A DNA stretch of 15,662 nucleotides from Flavobacteriales bacterium (GTDB lineage Bacteria > Bacteroidota > Bacteroidia > Flavobacteriales_D > Parvicellaceae): the NCBI GenBank assembly GCA_027047735.1, contig JALTUD010000431.1, positions 1 to 15,662 of the forward strand. The letters run 5' to 3'. A program made the position numbers and the translations under genes. The notes under the pieces are model-generated. The model was not told where the DNA came from and ran no database searches. It saw only the letters and a list, made by a program, of their open reading frames with translations. Shown in pieces: positions 1-7,964 of the stretch (position 1 is the first letter of the stretch; each line of letters starts with the position of its first letter).

Positions 1-10
1 TAAGAAACCA

Positions 11-196
11 AAAATTCACTTTCTATTCGCCAATTTCACTCGCGTTAGGGATAGAACGGCGTGTTTGAACTCCTTTTGTGTTGTTGCACTTATGCAACAC
101 AAAAGAGTGAGTAGTGATAGCCCGACCATTACGGCGTTAAAAAGTGGTGTAGTGCAACGAAACTGCTTTTTTATGCTGTAATGGGAACGCCCAAAT
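11..196 (-). repeat. Intergenic modular repeat, copy 1 (degenerate, at window edge)
   Basis: Read on the minus strand, it begins GGGCGTTCCC (192 to 183), only 11 nt after the porZ stop codon, and ends TATCCCTAACGCG (53 to 41). It continues into a flank (36 to 11) that matches the sequence after copy 2 (rc of TGAATTTT, preceded by AATTGGCG). Slot 1 (127-183) has outer arms CATTACGGCGTTAAAAA and TTTTTTATGCTGTAATG around an interior that is not clearly palindromic. Slot 2 (73-103) pairs CTTTTGTG..TTGCA with TGCAACACAAAAG and has a 3-nt bulge. The sequence between the slots has drifted from the other copies. Nothing else is seen in 1-203. Inference: it forms part of the porZ 3' untranslated region and may end transcription weakly. 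Confidence 0.85.
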
Positions 197-203
197 CATT
201 TTT

Positions 204-2543
204 TTAATTCATAAATAATAGTTTTACAGCTAATTTTTCAGATGCGTCTTGTGCGGTTACAAAAACGTAGTAAATTCCGGTGGCTACACGTTCTCCGTAC
301 ATGGTTTTGCCGTCCCAAATGGCTTGTCCGCCTAATGAGGTGGTGGAATAAACTAAATTTCCGTTGGCATCGGTTATTTTTACATCGGTGTTTTCGGTTA
401 GTCCTTTTATGGCTATTTTTCCGTCATAATTTGGTCTTACTGGATTGGGATAGGCATATACATCGGTGAATTGTTTGCCGGGTTCCGTGGCTTCGCTTTT
501 GTATGCCATGATACCTTTTTCGGTGCCCACATAGACTTCTCCTGTATTGGGATTTATAGCCAATGAACTGACTTTATTGGTGAATATAGGGCTGTTTTCT
601 TCGGTGAATCCGTGTATCATCTTTGTTCCGTCTGCGGATATGAGAAACAAGCCTCCGCCTTCGGTTGCAAACCATTTTCTGTTGGCTCCGTCTATTCGTA
701 TTTCGTTGATGTCTTCTGTTCCCAACAGTACTTGCAATACGCCTTCGTCGTCTATCAAAACTTCTTGTGCGTCAAAATCTCCTCCTTCAAAGATATTTCG
801 AGGGCTGTAAATAACTACAGGGCCTTGTTCTGTTCCTATCCAAATTTGCCCTTGTTTGTCTTCTGCTATGCAGTTGACGATATCGTAAGGCAATTTGCCT
901 TGTCCTTCTACGGTGGTTAATACTTTGTAAGTATCGTCGGATTCGTCTAAAGGGGTTTTGTTATAATCGTACACCATTATTCCTACTCCTGCAGCTGTCA
1001 TCCAAATGTATCCGTTTGTTTCGTCTATATATAAATCGGTGCAGGTTTTGTTCTTAATTTGCGATGCTCCGGAAAAAGATTTCCATTGTCCGTCTTTTGT
1101 ATAAACAGAAAGCGGTTTATTGACAAAGGAATTTGCTACCCAAAGATTACCGTTGTCGTCCATTGCTGTTCCTGCTACGCAAACTTTTGAAGAATCATCT
1201 AACCTTCGTTGCAGGGTTGAATTGTACCATGTATGTCTTTTTAGTAATTCTCCGTCTTTAAACTCCAATACTCCTCCTTTAAATGAACTGACAAAAATAT
1301 GTTGGTTATCTTTCTTATCAACAGTTACATACACGCAATCAAAGACGGAATCTACGTTATTCATTTCCGGTGTGTTTAATCCGTTGAAAAAACTCCAGGT
1401 TTCTTGATTATAATGATATACACCGTTCATATTCCAAGTGCTGTTCCATGCTGTCCCTTCTGTTCGTCCGGCTGCTACCCATAAGTCATCTCCGTTAGTT
1501 GTCATATAGAAAGCATCGTTGAAATAAGGTCCTTCTATAGTGTATTTTTTGTAATTGAAATTATCTCTTGATTTTACCATTCCTTGATTTCTGTCGCCTA
1601 TCCAATAATTATCACCGTCCCAAATACAATCGTTAGGTGAGATTAGGGCAGTATTGCTATAAGTATATAAAAAATCTTTTTGCTGAAAATTGTTATCTAC
1701 GACAATAACGCCTCTTTCGGACGAAATAATCAAATCGTTCCCCTTTGGTTTAAAGGCATAATAATCGTTGTGAGTTAATTGTGTTACCTTTTGAGTTATA
1801 CCGTTTTTGTAGTAATAAAGTGTATCGGTTAAATAACCTGTATATTTTGCATTGAGCAGTATTCCTTGATTAAATGAAGATGCTAAATTATAATTGAGTT
1901 GAGGTATTGCTGTGGCTAATTGCCAAACAGAAGGATTGGAAAGAAAAGAATTATTCACATCAGTTTTAAAAACGCCATTATCGGTAATTGCAAATATTGA
2001 GTCATTCGCAATAGTAATATCGTTTACTTTAAGGTTATTTCCTCCGGATTGTATGTAATAGGTATCTTTAATTTCTTGGCGTTCAACATCTATCACTACA
2101 ATACCAAAGCCACAGGCTAAATAGGTATATTTTCCTTCGGAGTGTAAAGCGTATATCTGCTTATCGCCTATTATATTGCTAACCTTAATACCGGAAAGAT
2201 TGGTAATTTCTCCGTTTTTTATCAAATCAATATTTCCGGATTGGTAACCGATGACAATGGTTTGTTCTTGCGGGTTAACATCCATTACATTAATTCCCAA
2301 ATCGGAAAGAGCGTTAATTTTATTATAACGTTCTATACTGTTGTCCTTATTTACATAGTAAACGGCAAAAGGGGTTGCGGCATAATAAATGCCATTTGCT
2401 TCCGCTACATGAATCACATTTCTATAAGGCAAGTATTCTTTCCATGTTCCTATCTCAAAACCTTGTGAAAAAATAGAAAGACTTTGAAATAATAGCAGAA
2501 TGCTGAACTGTATATTTTTACTCATACGACGTAGAACGGACAT
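204..2543 (-). CDS. porZ: PorZ-like type IX secretion system surface protein
   Basis: A secreted beta-propeller protein of 779 aa. In the PorZ family this surface component belongs to the T9SS attachment complex that passes lipopolysaccharide to cargo proteins. The N-terminus has a signal peptide with a hydrophobic run (FSILLLFQSLSIFSQG), followed by the family-typical GTWKEYLPY near residue 33. The middle is two-component-regulator-type propeller repeats (for example IWIGTEQGPVVIYSPRN, VYVGTEKGIMAYKS). From about residue 696 (YAYPNPVRPN) to the end (KLAVKLLFMN) is a T9SS type A C-terminal domain. The start at 2543 gives MSVLRR before the signal peptide; the second Met (start at 2525) gives a more normal signal peptide and is probably the true start. 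The gene begins 12 nt after the helicase stop codon, so the two are probably cotranscribed. The PorZ name rests on architecture and remembered family sequence, not on a search. Confidence 0.85.
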   Translation of the reverse strand: MSVLRRMSKNIQFSILLLFQSLSIFSQGFEIGTWKEYLPYRNVIHVAEANGIYYAATPFAVYYVNKDNSIERYNKINALSDLGINVMDVNPQEQTIVIGYQSGNIDLIKNGEITNLSGIKVSNIIGDKQIYALHSEGKYTYLACGFGIVVIDVERQEIKDTYYIQSGGNNLKVNDITIANDSIFAITDNGVFKTDVNNSFLSNPSVWQLATAIPQLNYNLASSFNQGILLNAKYTGYLTDTLYYYKNGITQKVTQLTHNDYYAFKPKGNDLIISSERGVIVVDNNFQQKDFLYTYSNTALISPNDCIWDGDNYWIGDRNQGMVKSRDNFNYKKYTIEGPYFNDAFYMTTNGDDLWVAAGRTEGTAWNSTWNMNGVYHYNQETWSFFNGLNTPEMNNVDSVFDCVYVTVDKKDNQHIFVSSFKGGVLEFKDGELLKRHTWYNSTLQRRLDDSSKVCVAGTAMDDNGNLWVANSFVNKPLSVYTKDGQWKSFSGASQIKNKTCTDLYIDETNGYIWMTAAGVGIMVYDYNKTPLDESDDTYKVLTTVEGQGKLPYDIVNCIAEDKQGQIWIGTEQGPVVIYSPRNIFEGGDFDAQEVLIDDEGVLQVLLGTEDINEIRIDGANRKWFATEGGGLFLISADGTKMIHGFTEENSPIFTNKVSSLAINPNTGEVYVGTEKGIMAYKSEATEPGKQFTDVYAYPNPVRPNYDGKIAIKGLTENTDVKITDANGNLVYSTTSLGGQAIWDGKTMYGERVATGIYYVFVTAQDASEKLAVKLLFMN

Positions 2544-2555
2544 TTTTGCTAATTA

Positions 2556-4862
2556 TTATCCTATCACTTGTAACTTAGCGTATTTTAATAATAATTGTTT
2601 TTGTCCTGCATTTGGAAAAAATACAGTTGCTTTTTGGTTCGGTGAATCTCCTTCTATATTTAACACCTTTCCTTTTCCGAATCGTTCGTGCATCACTTCT
2701 GCCCCAACGCTTATTTTTGATGAAGGTGTACCTTTTGACGGTGCAGCATCGGTATTAGAAACTTTCTTTAGGTTACGTCCACCGAAAGACGGTTTTGCCG
2801 GTGCAGAATTTTGTGAAGAAACCGTTCTTTTACTAAACTTATTTCCAAATTGTTTAGGACGAGAACCAAAACCTGTTTGTTCTTCTGCCTGTACAAATCT
2901 ATCTTGCGGTAATTCTAAAAATTCAGGATTAATTTCTTCAATAAAACGACTGGGCTCGCACGAAATTAAATCCCCCCAACGATAACGACTCATAGCATAG
3001 CTGAGTGTACATCTCTTTTCGGCTCGTGTAACCGCTACATAAAACAACCTTCGTTCTTCCTCTAAATCCGAACGGCTATTTAACGACATTTGCGAAGGGA
3101 ATAGATTTTCTTCCATTCCCACAATGTAAACATAAGGAAACTCTAACCCCTTAGAAGCGTGAATGGTCATTAACGTTACCTTATCGTTATCCTCCTCATT
3201 TTCGTTATCAGCATCAGTCAATAAAGCTACATCCAATAAAAAATCTGTTAAAAATACCTCTTCACCATTTTCTTTGGCTTTTTCGGTAAACTCTTTTATT
3301 CCGTTTTGAAGTTCTTGAATATTTTCATAGCGGGCTACACCCTCAGGTGTTTTATCGGCATGAAGTATTTTTGCCATTCCACTATTTTGAGCAATTTCCT
3401 TCGCTAAATCATAAGCAGAAAGCGTATCTAATTTTGTAGCAAAACTTTTAATCATGGTCGTAAATTGCATGATTTTTTTTGCCGTTCCCGTATTGATTTC
3501 CGTGTTGTATTTAGGTAAATTAGAAAGCACTTCCCATAATGTAACCCCCTGCTCTCTGGCAACCACAGTAGCTTTATCTAAACTCCCTTGCCCAATTCCC
3601 CGTTTGGGATAATTCACTACTCTTTTTAGAGCTTCTTCATCATTATGATTTGCTGTTAACCTAAAATAAGCTATCAAATCCTTGACTTCTTTTCTTTGGT
3701 AAAAAGATAAACCGCCGTAGATTTTATAGGCTATATTTCTTTTTCTCAACGCCTCCTCCATAGAACGGGATTGAGCATTGGTACGGTAGAGAATGGCAAA
3801 ATCCAAATTATCTGCTTGTTCATTTTGTTTAGTTTCAAAAATATCACGTGCTACAAAACGACCTTCTTCATTGTCTGAAAAAGTTTTAATTACTCGAATT
3901 TTTTCTCCTTCAGGATTAACTGTCCAGACATTCTTTTTGATTTGTTTTTTGTTTTTTTCAATAACGCTGTTTGCTGCGTTTACGATTACTTTCGTAGAAC
4001 GGTAATTTTGCTCTAATTTAAAAAGTTTATAATTCGGATAATCTTTTTTAAAATTGAGAATATTTTGAATGTCTGCTCCCCTAAACGCATAAATACTCTG
4101 AGCATCATCACCCACTACACAAAGATTGTTATACTTTGCCGCTAAACGTTTTACGATTAAGTACTGGGAATAATTGGTGTCTTGGTACTCATCTACCAAA
4201 ATATATTTGAATTTTTCTTGGTATTTTTCTAAAACATCCGGAAAATTTTTGAGTAGTACATTTGTCTTAAACAACAAATCGTCAAAATCCATTGCCCCGG
4301 ATTTAAAACATCTTTTTGCATACTCTACGTACACTTCGCCCATTCTCTTTCTCCCGTTTGAGCGGTCATCGGCTTGAATTTCCGTATTTTGCAAATATGC
4401 CTGAGGTGAAATCAGATTATTTTTTGCCATTGATATTCGAGAACCTACGAGTGCGGGTTTATACAATTTATCGTCTAGTCCCAATTCCTTAACAATGGTT
4501 TTAATCAAACTGCGAGAATCTTGCGTGTCGTAAATAGTAAAATTACTCGGATAGCCGATGCGGTCACTTTCTGCCCTTAGAATACGAGCAAAAACAGAGT
4601 GAAAAGTACCCGACCAAACATTTCTGGCTTGTCCGTCCCCTAACATTTTAGAGATACGCTCTTTCATTTCTTTTGCCGCTTTATTGGTAAATGTAAGCGA
4701 CAAAATATTAAAAGGGTCTATTCCTTTATCTATCATATTAGCAATACGATAGGTAAGTACTCTTGTTTTACCGGAACCTGCACCGGCAATCACCATCATA
4801 GGTCCATCAATGTTTTCGGCTGCGGCTCTTTGTGGTTCGTTTAATTCATCTAAATAACTCAT
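2556..4862 (-). CDS. uvrD: PcrA/UvrD-family ATP-dependent DNA helicase (superfamily 1)
   Basis: A 3'-5' DNA helicase/translocase for nucleotide excision and mismatch repair and for clearing blocked RNA polymerase or RecA filaments. All superfamily 1A motifs are visible: Walker A AGAGSGKT (26-33), motif Ia LTFTNKAAKEM (56-66), Walker B DEYQDTN (224-230), motif III GDDAQSIYAFRGA (251-263), motif IV QNYRST (285-290), motif V TLMTIHASKGLEF (563-575) and motif VI YVAVTRAEKR (608-617). A low-complexity Ser/Lys/Pro linker (about 660-715) leads to a C-terminal Tudor-like domain (HERFGKGKVL, ending LLKYAKLQVIG), the RNA-polymerase-binding module typical of PcrA. The 768-aa length is normal and the gene is intact. 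A -7-like TATTTTTG (4874 to 4867) lies so close to the ATG that a transcript from it would be nearly leaderless; otherwise expression comes from upstream. PcrA and UvrD cannot be separated by sequence reading alone. Confidence 0.95.
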   Translation of the reverse strand: MSYLDELNEPQRAAAENIDGPMMVIAGAGSGKTRVLTYRIANMIDKGIDPFNILSLTFTNKAAKEMKERISKMLGDGQARNVWSGTFHSVFARILRAESDRIGYPSNFTIYDTQDSRSLIKTIVKELGLDDKLYKPALVGSRISMAKNNLISPQAYLQNTEIQADDRSNGRKRMGEVYVEYAKRCFKSGAMDFDDLLFKTNVLLKNFPDVLEKYQEKFKYILVDEYQDTNYSQYLIVKRLAAKYNNLCVVGDDAQSIYAFRGADIQNILNFKKDYPNYKLFKLEQNYRSTKVIVNAANSVIEKNKKQIKKNVWTVNPEGEKIRVIKTFSDNEEGRFVARDIFETKQNEQADNLDFAILYRTNAQSRSMEEALRKRNIAYKIYGGLSFYQRKEVKDLIAYFRLTANHNDEEALKRVVNYPKRGIGQGSLDKATVVAREQGVTLWEVLSNLPKYNTEINTGTAKKIMQFTTMIKSFATKLDTLSAYDLAKEIAQNSGMAKILHADKTPEGVARYENIQELQNGIKEFTEKAKENGEEVFLTDFLLDVALLTDADNENEEDNDKVTLMTIHASKGLEFPYVYIVGMEENLFPSQMSLNSRSDLEEERRLFYVAVTRAEKRCTLSYAMSRYRWGDLISCEPSRFIEEINPEFLELPQDRFVQAEEQTGFGSRPKQFGNKFSKRTVSSQNSAPAKPSFGGRNLKKVSNTDAAPSKGTPSSKISVGAEVMHERFGKGKVLNIEGDSPNQKATVFFPNAGQKQLLLKYAKLQVIG

Positions 4863-4934
4863 ACCACAAAAATAAGGATAAAGAAAATGGTTTTCTTTTT
4901 TTGGCGTAGAAAAAGTTTTGAACGAAAAAAAGTA

Positions 4935-5543
4935 TTATTGATTCCCCTTCTTATACAACACCGGATTTAAGCTATCATCATTATACATTTTCATTTGTCG
5001 ATAAACTTTAATTCTCTTCTCTCCGGATTTAATTTCCTCTAACAATCTATCGAAAGAAGCCGAAAGGTCTTGCTCTTGCTCTTTTAAAATATCCAGCTTA
5101 TGTTGACACTGAATCTTATGATCCTCCGTAGCATTTTCACGATTCACCTGCTCTTGCATATGGTAAATTTTAAGACAAAGTATAGACAATCTGTCCACTA
5201 CCCACGCCGGACTTTCCGTATTGAGTAAAGCTCCCTCTTTGTAGGTTACATCCTTAAACAAATCAATGTAATAATCATCAATTTTTTCTACCAAATCGGT
5301 TCTATGTTGATTTGATTTATCTATTTTCCGTTTTAACTCCATTCCATACTCAGGGTCAATATTCGGATCTCTTACAATATCTTCATAGTGCCACTGCACG
5401 GTATCTACCCAATTTTTAAGGTACATTAAATGCTCAATAGTTCCTTTCTCAAAAGGATTGGAAACAGGCGTATTAATATCATCTTTAATATGATAATCCT
5501 CAATAGAACGGTTAAAAATAGTGATACATTCCTTAGACTTCAT
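4935..5543 (-). CDS. DUF4254 domain-containing protein
   Basis: A 202-aa protein of unknown biochemical function. It matches the DUF4254 pattern as I remember it: an N-terminal SIEDYH motif, then HLMYLKNWVDTVQWHYEDIVRDP around residues 39-61, then long charged helices (KRKIDKSNQHRTDLVEKIDDY). It looks all-helical and cytoplasmic, with no signal peptide or membrane segment. It starts 7 nt after the thioesterase stop codon, so the two almost certainly share a transcript. The 72 nt to the helicase gene show no clear terminator, so transcription may run on into the helicase. No function is inferred. Confidence 0.8.
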   Translation of the reverse strand: MKSKECITIFNRSIEDYHIKDDINTPVSNPFEKGTIEHLMYLKNWVDTVQWHYEDIVRDPNIDPEYGMELKRKIDKSNQHRTDLVEKIDDYYIDLFKDVTYKEGALLNTESPAWVVDRLSILCLKIYHMQEQVNRENATEDHKIQCQHKLDILKEQEQDLSASFDRLLEEIKSGEKRIKVYRQMKMYNDDSLNPVLYKKGNQ

Positions 5544-5550
5544 AAAATGT

Positions 5551-6069
5551 TTACTTTTTGTCTTTATAAAAAATAGATTCCAATTCCGAAGCCTCTTTCG
5601 GGTCTAACCTTCCCGCCAACACCAAACTCAATTGTCTGCGTTGAAGAGCCGAAGCATATCTTCTTTTTTCCTCTTCCGTTTCAGGAATCAATTCCGGAAT
5701 ACTAATAGGATTTCTATGTTGATCGATAGCAACAAAAATAAAAATTGCCTCGTTACTTTTTTTCCTTTTCCCCATAGAATCTTCTACAAACACCTCTACA
5801 AATATCTCCATAGAAGTAGTAAAAGCTCGAGAAACTTTTGCCTCTAAGGTAACATAATCCCCTGCCAAAATAGGTTGGTCAAACGAAACATTATTAATCG
5901 AAGCCGTTACCACCACCCTTCCGCAGTGTCGATACGCCGAAATACTAGCCACTTCATCCATCCACGCCAACAAACTACCACCAAACAAGGTATCCAAAGC
6001 ATTCGTATCATTAGGCATTACTTGCTTCGTTTGAATAGCAAGCGTTTCTTTAGCAGTTTTAACAAACAT
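5551..6069 (-). CDS. Acyl-CoA thioesterase, hotdog fold (YciA/ACOT type)
   Basis: A cytoplasmic hydrolase that cleaves acyl-CoA thioesters to free acid and CoA. At 172 aa it is a normal length for a single-hotdog YciA-like enzyme. The N-terminal half carries the signature PNDTNALDTLFGGSLLAWMDEVAS: Asn23 and Asp38 are in positions typical of this subfamily, with the central helix over GGSLLAWMDEV. The strands VVTASINNVSFDQPILAGDYVTLEAKV follow and match the usual substrate-tunnel region. The charged C-terminal tail (about 130-172) probably lies outside the core. The ATG at 6069 has an A-rich leader (ATTAAAATAAAAAT), usual in Bacteroidota. An IS1380 element begins only 20 nt upstream and separates this gene from its likely native promoter. 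Substrate chain length cannot be read from the sequence. Confidence 0.88.
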   Translation of the reverse strand: MFVKTAKETLAIQTKQVMPNDTNALDTLFGGSLLAWMDEVASISAYRHCGRVVVTASINNVSFDQPILAGDYVTLEAKVSRAFTTSMEIFVEVFVEDSMGKRKKSNEAIFIFVAIDQHRNPISIPELIPETEEEKRRYASALQRRQLSLVLAGRLDPKEASELESIFYKDKK

Positions 6070-6084
6070 ATTTTTATTTTAATA

Positions 6085-6089
6085 GTTAA
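6085..6089. repeat. Target-site duplication of the IS1380 element (left copy)
   Basis: GTTAA directly abuts the left inverted repeat, and an identical GTTAA occurs at 7768-7772 directly after the right inverted repeat. A 4-5 bp duplication fits the IS1380 family. The intact duplication suggests a relatively young insertion with no later rearrangement at the ends. Confidence 0.85.
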
Positions 6090-6353
6090 CCTTAAATCCG
6101 CAAGTTAATACCAAAAATTGTTAATTGCTGATTTTGGGTCTAATTTTCGTTAAATTTCAAGAATTTTCTTTAGTTCTGTTTGGTTTTTATCAGCTTATTA
6201 ATCATTGCTATTTATTTTTTGAAGAATCTATATAGTTTTTTTATAAATTATATTTTTGAAAAACCGTAAACACGTAACATACTGACATACAATGGTGTAT
6301 ATATTTAAACCAAGCGTAATTATCCTAATACTATGTTTAGAAGATGTCATTTT

Positions 6354-7631
6354 CTAAATCAAGAGTTCCTCATAAGGTTGTTTTGTATAAAGTTTTAGTA
6401 TCCATCTTCTACCTTGGTAGACCCATTTTCCTGCAACACTTATAAATCTAAAAATAAATCTTTTAAGGCGTGTATTTGTCTTAATATTCTTAAATGTTTT
6501 TGCTACTTGAGCAACAAAATAGCTGTAAAAATTCTTAATCATTGCTGTAATTATCATAAAGCTATTGTTTTGGTTCAAAAACGAAAAAGGCATTCGCTTC
6601 CACCCAAAATCATTATTCATCACATCAAAGATTTTTTCGCTTGCCCCCCTATTATTGTAATATTCAATAATTTGCTTTTCTGTGCTTTCCCAATCATTGG
6701 TTAGTATTGTACGATATTTAAAAGTGTCTTGAGTAAAGGCATCTAACTGATTATTAGATGTATTTTCTCTCATTATAACCAATCTATATTTTTTATCTTC
6801 ATTAAATTGTGTGAATAATATGGAGGCAACTTGATACGTTTGATAATTTAATTCAATCTTTTCCCATTCCTCTATCTGTAGTATTTGTTCGAAAACAGAA
6901 TTACTTTTATTTGCCCTAATGTAAAATAATTTACTGTTTTCATCAACTACGTCGATAATTTCTCTGGAGTAAGAACCTGCATCCATTCTTGAGCGATTAA
7001 TGGAAATTCCTTGAGATTTTAGTAATTCAAAAGCATTTTTTAGTGTGTCCGCCTGTTTAAATTTTACGTTGGCGTTGCCATCACGATTCTCGATATAGAC
7101 AATATTATTCCCTATGGTTGCAACTCCTGGGAAATAACCTTTGTTCTTTTTGTAAGTTTGTTTTGCATCGTATTTTTTATTGGCTGTAATTTGATTGTCG
7201 TAATCAAAATCATAACACTTCCCTACTTCTAATTGATTCGTTAAGAGTAATGATTTGAGATTAAGTAAATTAAGATTTTTGTTGATGTTAAAATTATAAG
7301 ACAATCCTGCTTTTGATTCATAAGATGTATTTTCTGTACTTAACTCTTTCAGTCCCCTTAAAACAGTGTCTGGACTTGGAACATTGTTGTTGGGTATATC
7401 TTTTAAATGTGCCTTTAGATGAGTTCCTATATCCTCTATGACATCGCCTCCACTTAAAAAAACATTGGTCATATTTCTGATAATATCGCTATAGGAATAT
7501 CCTGCATATTTTACCCTTGATCCAAGTTCATTGTCTATCAATTGACTTAGACCGATTTTGTTAAATGTATAATTTACAAAAGAAACTCCTGCAAATGAAC
7601 TTACTGTGTTAGTATATTTTTGTATTTTCAC
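6354..7631 (-). CDS. IS1380-family transposase
   Basis: A 425-aa DDE (RNase H-fold) transposase, full length for the family, with no frameshift or internal stop. The N-terminal part (about 1-100) resembles the family's DNA-binding region (YSYSDIIRNMTNVFLSGGDVIEDIG). Candidate catalytic acids are an Asp in CYDFDYDNQ (139-147, probably Asp143), Asp217 in SRMDAGSYS and Glu332 in YYNNRGASEK. The last is the Y-x2-R-x3-E signature shared with the IS4-like superfamily. The basic C-terminus (FKNIKTNTRLKRFIFRFISVAGKWV) is typical. With the intact ends, the element is probably autonomous. Confidence 0.93.
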   Translation of the reverse strand: MKIQKYTNTVSSFAGVSFVNYTFNKIGLSQLIDNELGSRVKYAGYSYSDIIRNMTNVFLSGGDVIEDIGTHLKAHLKDIPNNNVPSPDTVLRGLKELSTENTSYESKAGLSYNFNINKNLNLLNLKSLLLTNQLEVGKCYDFDYDNQITANKKYDAKQTYKKNKGYFPGVATIGNNIVYIENRDGNANVKFKQADTLKNAFELLKSQGISINRSRMDAGSYSREIIDVVDENSKLFYIRANKSNSVFEQILQIEEWEKIELNYQTYQVASILFTQFNEDKKYRLVIMRENTSNNQLDAFTQDTFKYRTILTNDWESTEKQIIEYYNNRGASEKIFDVMNNDFGWKRMPFSFLNQNNSFMIITAMIKNFYSYFVAQVAKTFKNIKTNTRLKRFIFRFISVAGKWVYQGRRWILKLYTKQPYEELLI

Positions 7632-7694
7632 GTCTGTAAATATTTATTACCCTTTTTATTTCTTAACACTAAAATAAGTGAAAAATATTTACTT

Positions 7695-7734
7695 GACAAA
7701 CACTGTGTATTATTTTAATACACAGTTGTTTGTC
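7695..7734 (-). promoter_or_regulatory. Hairpin in the IS upstream of the transposase gene
   Basis: The left arm GACAAACACTGTGTATT (from 7695) and a right arm ending at 7734 (reverse complement GACAAACAACTGTGTATT) pair over 17 bp with one bulged base and a small AT loop. On the transposase strand it ends 63 nt before the ATG. Inference: it may limit expression when outside transcription enters the element, as hairpins near the 5' end of other IS transposase mRNAs do. It could instead be a transposase or repressor site. Confidence 0.6.
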
Positions 7735-7767
7735 TTAATTTGTTAATAAAGTTTTGCGGATTTAAGG

Positions 7768-7772
7768 GTTAA
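7768..7772. repeat. Target-site duplication of the IS1380 element (right copy)
   Basis: GTTAA immediately follows the right inverted repeat and is identical to 6085-6089. Confidence 0.85.
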
Positions 7773-7778
7773 TACGCA

Positions 7779-7796
7779 CAAAAGTACACAAATATA
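7779..7796 (-). promoter_or_regulatory. Probable original promoter of the thioesterase operon, cut off by the IS
   Basis: On the minus strand two Bacteroidota -7 consensus matches (TAnnTTTG) occur in tandem: TATATTTG (7796 to 7789) and TACTTTTG (7786 to 7779). A CTG (7819 to 7817) lies 20 nt upstream of the first and could be a weak -33 element. Removing the IS and one GTTAA copy would put these about 25-45 nt before the thioesterase ATG, the expected place for a promoter. Today they point into the right end of the IS. Confidence 0.55.
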
Positions 7797-7824
7797 TGAA
7801 CAGAAATCCTTTTAAACAGATTTT

Positions 7825-7964
7825 GGGCGTTCCCCTCATTTGCAAAAGAAGCATATCGCTACCGCGAAACGCTTCTTTTGCAAATGAGGGTCGGGCTATC
7901 CACTATATCTTTTGCCCTCCAAAAGGAGGGAGGGCAAAAGGATGCCGTTTCTATCCCTAACGCG
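7825..7964 (+). repeat. Intergenic modular repeat, copy 2 (core)
   Basis: GGGCGTTCCC (7825-7834) is followed by slot 1, a perfect 20-bp-arm palindrome (7833-7852 with 7871-7890, starting CCCTCATTTGC) whose loop contains a nested TCGC/GCGA hairpin. Next is GGTCGGGCTATCC plus ACTATATC. Slot 2 has CTTTTGCCCTCC (7909-7920) paired with GGAGGGCAAAAG (7929-7940). GGATGCCGTTTC and TATCCCTAACGCG close the core. The slot 1 sequence is unrelated to slot 1 of copies 1 and 3, although the surroundings are nearly identical to copy 3. Confidence 0.9.

Larger units (their letters stand above)
6090..7767 (-). mobile_element. Complete IS1380-family insertion sequence (1678 bp)
   Basis: The ends are perfect 14-bp inverted repeats: CCTTAAATCCGCAA at 6090-6103 and its reverse complement TTGCGGATTTAAGG at 7754-7767. 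They are flanked by GTTAA on both sides. One full-length transposase gene lies inside, read leftward. About 250 nt between the transposase stop and the left end are noncoding and very AT-rich; I see no second gene and no strong outward promoter there. The transposase points the same way as the downstream thioesterase, so read-through could supply that gene. Confidence 0.93.

Noticed and set aside
41..192. The repeats as integron attC sites (paired GTTAGGG/CCCTAAC-like ends around palindromes)
   Set aside because: The outer words resemble attC core sites only loosely (GTTAGGG does not fit GTTRRRY). The copies flank housekeeping genes in mixed orientation, and no integrase or cassette array is present.
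6104..6353. A second small gene or strong outward promoter in the left noncoding part of the IS
   Set aside because: No frame of useful length and no TAnnTTTG element directed at the thioesterase were found there by eye.
6414..6704. Plus-strand open frame inside the transposase gene
   Set aside because: It is antisense to an intact, recognisable transposase, with no independent features.
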